DNA of 12,569 nt from an uncultured Alphaproteobacteria bacterium (GTDB lineage: Bacteria > Pseudomonadota > Alphaproteobacteria > RF32 > CAG-239): positions 1 to 12,569 of the forward strand of contig CAJGCO010000029.1 in the NCBI GenBank assembly GCA_904501925.1, given 5' to 3'. The position numbers and the translations under genes are program-made. Of the stretch, positions 7,256 to 12,569 are shown in pieces. Under the pieces are notes generated by a model, which was given only the letters and a program-made list of their open reading frames with translations, did not search any database and was not told the origin of the DNA. Positions within the stretch are counted from its first letter, which is position 1; the number at the start of each line of letters is the position of its first letter.

Positions 7256-7966
7256 ATGAATATTTATATATTTGATATGGACGGGACATTAACATTATCA
7301 CGTCAAAAAATGAGCAAAGATTTTAGTTTTCGCTTTTTGCCATGGATAAAATCGCATCTAGCATACTTAGCAGCTGGTTCAAATTATGAAAAAATAACAG
7401 AACAATTGCCTCCAGATGTTGTTTCATCTTTTAGTGGAATATATAGCTCAATGGGTAATGTATTTCATCAAAAAGGTAAAGAAATATATAGAAATGAAAT
7501 AAAGCTCAATAAAGAATTATTGAGAAAACTTGAAGCTTATCGTAAAAATACATTATATGAAGGAGAAGTTTTTGGTAATTATTTAGAACTTCGTCCAGGA
7601 ATGCTAAACTTTAGCGTATTAGGACGTAGTTGCCCATTTGCTGAGCGTGAAAAGTATTATCAATGGGATAAAATTAATCTTGAACGTGAAACAATAGCCA
7701 AAGAGCTAAATGAAGAGTTTAGTGAATATGAAGTTAGTTTAGGTGGCAAAATTTCTATTGATATTGTAGCAAAAGGATGTGGAAAAGAGCAGGTGGCTCG
7801 TAAAATAAGAGAGTTGCATCCTAAAGATAAAATAATATTCTTTGGAGATAAGACACTACCTGGTGGAAATGATTATAGCTTAGCGAAAGCATTGTTTGAA
7901 GTAGGTAATAGCCAGGTCGTAACAGTTTCATCTCCAGAAGATGTTCTAAAATACCTAAAAATATAA
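7256..7966 (+). CDS. Eukaryotic-type phosphomannomutase (HAD superfamily, PMM family)
   Basis: Predicted to interconvert mannose-6-phosphate and mannose-1-phosphate, the step before GDP-mannose, in the cytoplasm; glucose phosphates are also used by the family. It aligns with human PMM2 over nearly its full length (236 against 246 residues). The HAD nucleophile motif FDMDGTLT has D7 and acid/base D9. The sugar-phosphate residues are kept: R113 in LRPGMLN, R124 in GRSC, R131 in ER-x-x-YY, and S167/D169 in GGKISID, with the same spacings as PMM2 R123, R134, R141, S179 and D181. Motif IV is FFGDKTLPGGND (195-206). RQK at 16-18 and SPEDV (226-230) also match. One deviation is that the usual ENG near residue 66 reads SSMGN. 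Ordinary bacterial phosphomannomutases belong to the unrelated ManB/AlgC phosphohexomutase superfamily. A related HAD phosphatase activity remains possible. Confidence 0.85.
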   Translation: MNIYIFDMDGTLTLSRQKMSKDFSFRFLPWIKSHLAYLAAGSNYEKITEQLPPDVVSSFSGIYSSMGNVFHQKGKEIYRNEIKLNKELLRKLEAYRKNTLYEGEVFGNYLELRPGMLNFSVLGRSCPFAEREKYYQWDKINLERETIAKELNEEFSEYEVSLGGKISIDIVAKGCGKEQVARKIRELHPKDKIIFFGDKTLPGGNDYSLAKALFEVGNSQVVTVSSPEDVLKYLKI

Positions 7967-7968
7967 CA

Positions 7969-7994
7969 AAAAAGCCCTCAAACGAGGGCTTTTT
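7969..7994. terminator. Bidirectional intrinsic terminator
   Basis: A perfect 11-bp stem AAAAAGCCCTC (7969-7979) pairs with 7984-7994 around an AAAC loop. It has T tracts on both strands and lies in the 44 bp between the convergent phosphomannomutase-like gene (+) and the first paralogue (-). Confidence 0.92.
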
Positions 7995-8010
7995 CATTGA
8001 ATAGATTAAC

Positions 8011-9027
8011 TTACATAACGGGACTATGAATTCTGCAAATGTGATACACATATGACATTGAAGATAACCTTGTAGCGTAATCTGTAGGGATCTCTTTATT
8101 AAGAAAAAGATCTTCATCAATCTTTTCATCAATGAAAATTGGATAGAGCTTACCATCATAATACGTCACGAACAGGAATTTGTCCTCAATCTTGAAGAAT
8201 TGAAAATTGCCACCATGCCAGAATAGTTTGTTATCATCCTTTACAAATTTGTATGGAAAGATAGAAACACCACCTTCAGAAATAGCTTGTTCACCTTCAT
8301 ACTCTTTAACAAAAAGACCTGTTTCTGTTTCAGCAATAAGTGCACTCTCATACAAAACATGACCATAACCCAAAGGTATAATTCCCTCTGGTTTCCTTGA
8401 GGTTAATATTTTTTCAAATTTAGAATTATACAATGTGCTCCCATTTAAAGTTTTAATAATATAAGAGCTATCAATAAGTCCTCTAAAGTTCGTCATGTTA
8501 TCATAGGTGACATCGGTATCCTGTGGGCTAATTAAAAAAGCATAACGGTCAGTGTCTCTTCCCATGAAAAAGATAGTTAACCAATCACCAGCAGTTTTAA
8601 AACCTTTATAACATCTATAGTCATACTTATTTTTAAGGTGATCGATTATAGAATATTGGCATTTTTTTGCGTGTTGCTTTGTAATTCGGTAATAATCTAA
8701 ATGATTATTATAATCATACAAAAACAAAAAGTTGCCAGATACTTGATAGCGATGATGTGGGTACTCAAGCTTAAAAGAGTAAGCAAACTCACCATTGACA
8801 TAGATATCAATACAATCCTCTTGTTGAGAAACAATACCAATGCATCCGTTTTCAAAACGAAGACATGGGCTACAAAAAGATTTAATTAGTTTACAATCTT
8901 TTGAGTACAACTTAAGATTTTCACCCTCATAAAGAGAGAATGAACCATCTTCATAAAACCTCACCAGATTCTCTTCCTTTCTTTGGAAAATATGGTTTCC
9001 AAAGAACTTAAAATAATTTTCAAACAT
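8011..9027 (-). CDS. Hypothetical protein, paralogue A of a tandem pair (338 residues)
   Basis: Family not recognised. There is no signal peptide or membrane segment, so it is probably cytoplasmic. The sequence is a series of short beta-like segments rich in aromatic residues, alternating with turns such as YEDGSFSLY (25-33), GSTLYNSKF (196-204) and YDGKLYPI (290-297), suggesting a beta-propeller or WG-repeat-like fold; this is inference. It is collinear with the gene at 9119-10123. Shared landmarks are NYFKFF near the start, CLRFENG (55-61), KFVKDDNKL (260-268), WHGGNFQF (270-277) and the C-terminal YPI. Cysteines at 45, 52, 55, 62 and 72 cluster in the N-terminal fifth. There is no Shine-Dalgarno sequence before the ATG and no clear promoter, so it may be read through from paralogue B. 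The terminator at 7969-7994 lies 17 bp downstream. Confidence 0.82.
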   Translation of the reverse strand: MFENYFKFFGNHIFQRKEENLVRFYEDGSFSLYEGENLKLYSKDCKLIKSFCSPCLRFENGCIGIVSQQEDCIDIYVNGEFAYSFKLEYPHHRYQVSGNFLFLYDYNNHLDYYRITKQHAKKCQYSIIDHLKNKYDYRCYKGFKTAGDWLTIFFMGRDTDRYAFLISPQDTDVTYDNMTNFRGLIDSSYIIKTLNGSTLYNSKFEKILTSRKPEGIIPLGYGHVLYESALIAETETGLFVKEYEGEQAISEGGVSIFPYKFVKDDNKLFWHGGNFQFFKIEDKFLFVTYYDGKLYPIFIDEKIDEDLFLNKEIPTDYATRLSSMSYVYHICRIHSPVM

Positions 9028-9077
9028 AATTTACTTTTATTTGGTTAATGTTAATAATAAAAACACTGGAATGTTTC

Positions 9078-9112
9078 ATAACTAAAGCCTTATTTTCTAA
9101 GGCTTTAGTTAT
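9078..9112. repeat. Perfect 15-bp inverted repeat between the two paralogues
   Basis: ATAACTAAAGCCTTA (9078-9092) pairs fully with 9098-9112 around a five-base loop. It lies seven bases after the stop of paralogue B. Unlike the other hairpins in this window it has no immediate T run on either strand. It may be a weak terminator, an attenuator or an mRNA-stabilising structure that lowers expression of paralogue A relative to B. Confidence 0.75.
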
Positions 9113-9118
9113 AGTTTG

Positions 9119-10123
9119 CTATCGAAGCATCATCTCTTGAAGTCTAATGTAATAAATCTCAGGAACAACTTTAAAATGGAGATTTCCAAATTTAATTGGA
9201 TAACAATATCCACCAGAAAAAAACATAACGACATTATCACAGGCAAACTTGAATTTACCACCAAGCCAAAAGCCGACCTGTTTTGATTTGTTTTGTTCTG
9301 AGCAAAAAGCTAGTTCGTCATCGGTTTTAACAAACTTATTCTTATAGATTTTTACCCCACATGGGCTAACAGCATGAATGTTGATGTCGAATTCACCAAA
9401 AATCCAGCCGTAACGAGCATTAAGAATAAGATTGTCCTCAAACCTTACATAGTATCCACCAAGATTATTGATGCCAAAAGCACATTGCGATTGTGCAAGT
9501 TCATAAAGGTTAGGGTCATAAAGTATTGATTTGTCAGAGTAGTTGGCTATAAAGCTACCACAATCCAAAAGCTCAATACTCTTTGGTTGCTTTTCTAAGC
9601 AAATTTCAAAACCTTGCTCGTTAAACAACTTGTGTACTTCAATAGGTGTACCATTTTGAAAGGTTGATGAAATTACACTGAAATAACCATTTTTTGCACG
9701 CTTCCAACGTTTAGGGAATGATCCGCCACTAAAAATAAGTTTAGGATAAACACCTTTGTTGATAGCAAAGAGTGAATACTTGCAAGTTTCAGGATTGATA
9801 ACAACCACTGCGTTATGCAAAAAAGTGATGTCGTTAGTTGAGTTTCCGGAGAATTTAATTGAGTTTTTTTCAGGTTTTAATATGCTATCTGAATTGCCAA
9901 AAACAACAGATATTATACCATCGCCAACACTTACAACCAATCCATTCTCAAATGCATGATATTTGCCGGAATGCTCAAAAACCTTAATACATTGCTTATT
10001 ATACAGTTCAATACCATCGGAAGATGTAATTGCAAAGTTACCGTTTTCCATAAAGGTAACATCGTCACCTTCGTTCAATTTTCTTTTAGAGAAGAAATTC
10101 CAATAATTTTCAGGACAAATCAT
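9119..10123 (-). CDS. Hypothetical protein, paralogue B of a tandem pair (334 residues)
   Basis: Family not recognised; homologous to the downstream gene at 8011-9027. The ATG at 10123 is chosen over an in-frame TTG at 10132 because it gives an N-terminus (MICPENYWNFF) that lines up with that of paralogue A (MFENYFKFF), and because neither start has a Shine-Dalgarno sequence. Other shared blocks, numbered from the ATG, are FMENGNFAI (24-32), HAFENGL (56-62), SILYDPNLYEL (199-209), GVKIYKNKFVKTDDEL (256-271), FWLGGKFKF (285-293) and CYPI (307-310). Like its partner it lacks signal and membrane segments and looks beta-rich. A strong promoter lies just upstream. Similarity between the two is low by eye but collinear end to end, indicating an old duplication. 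Confidence 0.82.
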   Translation of the reverse strand: MICPENYWNFFSKRKLNEGDDVTFMENGNFAITSSDGIELYNKQCIKVFEHSGKYHAFENGLVVSVGDGIISVVFGNSDSILKPEKNSIKFSGNSTNDITFLHNAVVVINPETCKYSLFAINKGVYPKLIFSGGSFPKRWKRAKNGYFSVISSTFQNGTPIEVHKLFNEQGFEICLEKQPKSIELLDCGSFIANYSDKSILYDPNLYELAQSQCAFGINNLGGYYVRFEDNLILNARYGWIFGEFDINIHAVSPCGVKIYKNKFVKTDDELAFCSEQNKSKQVGFWLGGKFKFACDNVVMFFSGGYCYPIKFGNLHFKVVPEIYYIRLQEMMLR

Positions 10124-10155
10124 AATACACAAAATTTTTATAAGTTAGGATACGG

Positions 10156-10184
10156 ATTGTAATTAATTCTGTTTATTTTGTCAA
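10156..10184 (-). promoter_or_regulatory. Strong sigma-70-type promoter of paralogue B
   Basis: On the minus strand a perfect TTGACA (10184-10179), a 17-bp spacer and TACAAT (10161-10156) lie about 33 bp before the ATG at 10123. This is the best promoter match in the window and probably drives both paralogues. Confidence 0.7.
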
Positions 10185-10242
10185 TAATATTTTTTTAGTA
10201 CATATATAAAAGACTTTAAGAAGAATTTAAATATCAAACAAA

Positions 10243-10275
10243 AAAAGAGTAATAGGTTAAACCCATTACTCTTTT
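10243..10275 (-). terminator. Intrinsic terminator of the frameshifted gene
   Basis: AAAAGAGTAAT (10243-10253) pairs over 11 bp with 10265-10275. The loop region contains a further GGT/ACC pairing after one mismatch. On the minus strand it is followed by a T run (A at 10240-10246). It lies seven bases after the stop at 10282. Confidence 0.85.
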
Positions 10276-10281
10276 CAAAAC

Positions 10282-11290
10282 TCATTCTAATCTCAATCTG
10301 CGAAATACTTGCCAAGTCTGTTTAGGTGGAAATTGCTTATGCCAAAAAATACCATGCTTAGGATCAATTTGGGGTAAGTTAATTTTAATTTCTTCAACAC
10401 CTTTGCCATCATTACGTTTCCATGTAAACATATTGCTAGATTTTTCAAAATGATTACCATAAGTATGTAAACATGGGCGTTCGGGGTATTTCATTAGAGG
10501 GTAATGTTGCTCAATTCTACCATAGCTAGCTATATCATCCATTAAATCATTAATTATAAGTGTTAAGATTTTTTCATTAATGGTTTCTGGGATAACAGTA
10601 GTGTAAGGGGGGGAGAGAATTATGGTGTTGTAATAAATAACAATCACCATATATATCACTATGCATACTCAATGTAGCCTGGCCAATAAAACAAGGATAA
10701 GTTTCTACCATTTTACTACAATCCAAACATGTCAAAAAATCAAGTTTATCAACGATTACTTTTTCTCTATAAGAGAAGTTATATTTTAACATATCTTGAT
10801 CTTTTGGTAAAATGATTTCACCTCCAATTGCACTACACAAAGCTTTGAGCACAAATCCCCAACAATAAAAAGATAGATTGCTAGTCCAAGTACCTTCATT
10901 TTTTAGAATTACATTTCCCAGTCCTTGTTGAATTATAAAAGTACGCGCACGATAGGCAAACCACTCAGAGAATGTAGCAAGTTTTAAAGAATTTGCCATT
11001 CCTCTTGGCCTTATAAAACCTTGTTCTTTTTCATTTTCCATAAAATCAAGTAAAGGACTTTCTGGAAAAAGTTTACGAAGATTATCCAAAGTGAAATCCA
11101 AAATCCATACTGGTCCACCAAACTCAGAAGTTCCCCAGCTAGAGGTTTCTATAACTTTACGAAACATTTGCCACATCGTTTCGTATTCATATTCACCACG
11201 AGTGTCATGCAAATCTATGGCACCATCTTTCCATAATTCTAGTTCTTTAAGCATTACTTCTTTGGGAATAGTTTCATTTTTTTTATCCAT
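10282..11290 (-). pseudogene. Unknown gene split by a frameshift at a C7 tract
   Basis: Two minus-strand frames form one gene. The first runs from the ATG at 11290 to a TAA at 10577 (237 residues). The second is open through that point and ends at 10282, and they meet at seven C (plus strand G at 10607-10613). Reading C6, or shifting +1 there, gives a continuous 335-residue protein; without this the last nine residues after P228 are out of frame and 107 residues are lost. The family is not recognised. It is a soluble, Trp/Tyr-rich protein with TCLDC (187-191), SEWFAYRARTFI (108-119) and no signal peptide. The C-terminal half contains HGIFWHKQFPPKQTW near its end. No Shine-Dalgarno sequence is seen before the ATG; a terminator follows. 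It could be a decaying gene, a phase-variable gene, a programmed frameshift or a sequencing/assembly error. The fact that the downstream frame is fully open favours recent change or an active mechanism. Confidence 0.75.
10607..10613 (-). repeat. Homopolymer C7 (coding strand) at a frame junction
   Basis: Seven consecutive C on the coding strand, read in the first frame as part of CTC-CCC-CCC-TTA. Such a run is rare in this AT-rich sequence. It is the point where the two reading frames of the 10282-11290 gene join. A run of C permits slipped-strand mispairing, and CCC-C is also a known kind of +1 ribosomal slippage site. Confidence 0.9.
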
Positions 11291-11366
11291 AATTATAGGT
11301 ATTAATAGTATTTAAAATAATTTTTTTTGTAAGAAACCTTATATTATATATAAAATAAAAATCAAT

Positions 11367-11393
11367 AAAAAAAGCAGGGATAAAACCCTGCTT
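11367..11393 (-). terminator. rpsD: Intrinsic terminator of rpsD
   Basis: AAGCAGGG (11372-11379) pairs with CCCTGCTT (11386-11393) around the loop ATAAAA. On the minus strand it is followed by seven T (A at 11367-11373). It is 22 bp past the rpsD stop, with no promoter-like element in between. Confidence 0.9.
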
Positions 11394-11415
11394 ATAAAAT
11401 AGGTGTAAAACCTTA

Positions 11416-12030
11416 TTATCTTGAGTAGAACTCGATAACCAAGTTTGGTTCCATTTGAGCTGCATAAGGAACATCTTCAAATTTTGGAACGAATGTGTAC
11501 TTAGCGCTTAATTTAGCAGCATCAACTTCAACATATGAAGGGAAATCACGAGTTTGTGATTGGATAGCAGCTAAAACGATACCCAAGTTTTTAGATTTTT
11601 CACGAACTTCAATAACATCACCAGCTTTAACAATGTAAGAAGGGATGTTAACTTTTTTACCATTAACTGTAACGTGACCGTGGTTAACAAATTGACGAGC
11701 TGCAAATACAGTAGAAGCAAATTTTGCTTTATAAACGATATTGTCTAAACGAGACTCTAAAATACCGATTAAGTTTTCAGCAGCATCACCACGTCTTCTA
11801 ATAGCTTCTTCGTAATATTTGTAGAATTGTTTTTCAGAAATATTACCATAGTAAACTTTTAATCTTTGTTTTGCATATAATTGTTCACCGTAGTCAGTAG
11901 TCTTTTTTCTTCTTTGACCATGTTGACCAGGAGCATAATTTCTTTTCAAAATAGGGCTGTTTGGATCACCCCAAAGGTTTTGACCATAACGGCGGCTATT
12001 TTTCTTTTTAGCATTAACAATACTTTTCAT
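11416..12030 (-). CDS. rpsD: Small-subunit ribosomal protein S4
   Basis: Primary 16S rRNA-binding protein that starts assembly of the 30S body, and a translational repressor in several bacteria. The 204 residues match the usual length. Landmarks are NLWGDPNSP (18-26), APGQHGQRRKK (33-43), YYGNISEKQFYKYYEEA (60-76), ENLIGILESRLD (85-96), the S4 RNA-binding domain at about 93-155 with ARQFVNHGHVTVNGKKVNIPS (in 111-131), and the terminal EPNLVIEFYSR. The form, including QMEPNLVIEFYSR, is typical of Alphaproteobacteria, where rpsD stands alone rather than in the alpha operon, as it does here. AAGGA (12039-12043) eight bases before the ATG sets the start. Base and codon use look like a highly expressed gene and are less AT-rich than the neighbours. 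Confidence 0.98.
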   Translation of the reverse strand: MKSIVNAKKKNSRRYGQNLWGDPNSPILKRNYAPGQHGQRRKKTTDYGEQLYAKQRLKVYYGNISEKQFYKYYEEAIRRRGDAAENLIGILESRLDNIVYKAKFASTVFAARQFVNHGHVTVNGKKVNIPSYIVKAGDVIEVREKSKNLGIVLAAIQSQTRDFPSYVEVDAAKLSAKYTFVPKFEDVPYAAQMEPNLVIEFYSR

Positions 12031-12107
12031 TTATAAAATCCTTTTAAATATTATATTATTATTGTCCCGATAGTTTTGTCTTAATTGTGAAATAAACACA
12101 CGCAAAC

Positions 12108-12142
12108 GGGGTATTGTCTACCCTCTTTCTCGGAAGTACCCC
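12108..12142 (-). promoter_or_regulatory. GC-richer hairpin-forming region upstream of rpsD
   Basis: GGGGTA and TACCCC (12108-12113 and 12137-12142) are inverted arms. Inside, CTACC (12118-12122) and GGAAG (12132-12136) can extend the stem with one mismatch and a bulge. It sits about 80 bp before the rpsD start, in otherwise AT-rich intergenic DNA. It could be a leader structure for S4 autoregulation or a promoter-proximal regulatory site. No T run follows, so it is not an ordinary terminator for lolD. The rpsD promoter itself is not clear: TTGCAA near 12160 with a weak -10, and TAGACA near 12115 with GTTTAT, are both possible. Confidence 0.4.
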
Positions 12143-12184
12143 AAACTTAACCTAATATTTTTATTTTGCAAGTATTTTTTTCAA

Positions 12185-12569
12185 CTAATAGAAACTTTTT
12201 CTTACCTTAGTAAGTATTGGTTCATTGATTGGTTGTAATATACCATCTTTAAGACGATAGCCTCTATTCATTCTATTGGCTAATTCCATATTATGAGTAG
12301 CAATAAGTGCAGATAAGCCTGTTTCTTTAATTATATCAAGGAGGGCGCTAAATACTTCCTCAGATGTGTTTGGATCAAGATTTCCTGTTGGTTCATCAGC
12401 AAGTAGAAGTTTTGGTGAGTTTGCAAGAGCTCTAGCTATTGCAACTCTTTGTTGTTCACCACCAGAAAGTTCAGCAGGACGATGTTTCAATCTGTGAGAA
12501 AGATGAAGCTTTTCAAGTAGGAATAAAGCTCTTTCGCTTGCATCTTTTTTGCTACATCCTGCAATCATC
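12185..12569 (-). CDS. lolD: LolD-type ABC transporter ATPase, C-terminal part (cut by window edge)
   Basis: ATPase of the LolCDE complex, which at the cytoplasmic face of the inner membrane powers release of lipoproteins to LolA for outer-membrane sorting. About 127 C-terminal residues are inside the window; the frame continues past the edge, so the Met at 12568 is internal and the Walker A and Q-loop lie outside. Visible, numbering from that Met, are the signature LSGGE (34-38) followed by QQRVAIARALAN, Walker B KLLLADE (53-59), D-loop GNLD (62-65) and switch His92 in ATHN. HRLKHRPAELSGGE and ELANRMNRGYRLKDG are close to LolD proteins. Other members of the LolD/MacB/FtsE group are less likely. 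A lolC/E gene would be expected immediately upstream, beyond the right edge. The stop is 154 bp before rpsD, and no terminator is visible between them. Confidence 0.85.
   Translation of the reverse strand, partial: MIAGCSKKDASERALFLLEKLHLSHRLKHRPAELSGGEQQRVAIARALANSPKLLLADEPTGNLDPNTSEEVFSALLDIIKETGLSALIATHNMELANRMNRGYRLKDGILQPINEPILTKVRKSFY

Noticed and set aside
7821..8159. A 112-residue minus-strand frame crossing the terminator at 7969-7994
   Set aside because: It overlaps the 3' end of the phosphomannomutase-like gene and the end of paralogue A in another frame and runs through a terminator; a shadow.
5671..10275. The repeated hairpins as CRISPR repeats or a dispersed repeat family
   Set aside because: Their sequences differ, each sits at a gene end, and most have T runs; they are individual terminators.
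11283..11480. A 65-residue minus-strand frame past rpsD
   Set aside because: It overlaps the rpsD C-terminus out of frame and runs through the rpsD terminator; no ribosome binding site.

Overview
The window looks like chromosome from an AT-rich alphaproteobacterium. The best evidence is at the right edge. Ribosomal protein S4 has the alphaproteobacterial form throughout, and the LolD-type ATPase resembles those of Rickettsia-like and other AT-rich Alphaproteobacteria. Most coding sequence is very A+T-rich, and the 1179-codon repeat gene is the extreme. The lineage is inferred; an uncultured gut or host-associated Rhodospirillales/RF32-like organism would fit.

Left part (1-5706): a tRNA-Lys(CTT) gene with encoded CCA is on the minus strand, divergent from a full-length cca gene (CCA-adding enzyme with HD domain). 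Next come a very large predicted exported protein built of MORN-type repeats and a 127-132-residue helical protein of unknown function. A perfect bidirectional hairpin terminator closes this plus-strand block.

Middle part (5707-7994): on the minus strand a short-form nitroreductase lies 14 bp behind an unknown 201-residue gene. From the same 58-bp divergent region, a small five-cysteine lipoprotein with a TTG start runs on the plus strand into an enzyme of the eukaryotic phosphomannomutase family. A second bidirectional terminator follows.

Right part (8011-12569), all minus strand: two collinear, diverged paralogues of an unknown, probably beta-rich cytoplasmic protein; an unknown gene broken into two frames exactly at a run of seven C; rpsD with a GC-richer hairpin-forming leader; and the C-terminal part of LolD, cut by the window edge.

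How the genes fit together: the tRNA/cca/rpsD/lolD genes are housekeeping. The rest is accessory. The points most worth a second look are the phosphomannomutase of eukaryotic type in a bacterial genome, the C7 frameshift gene, the paralogue pair, the MORN-repeat giant, and the near-absence of Shine-Dalgarno sequences before most of the unknown genes although cca, rpsD, the nitroreductase, the lipoprotein and the phosphomannomutase have clear ones. I see no CRISPR array, insertion sequence, phage gene or integrase, and no obvious multi-gene novel system; the candidates are individual genes.
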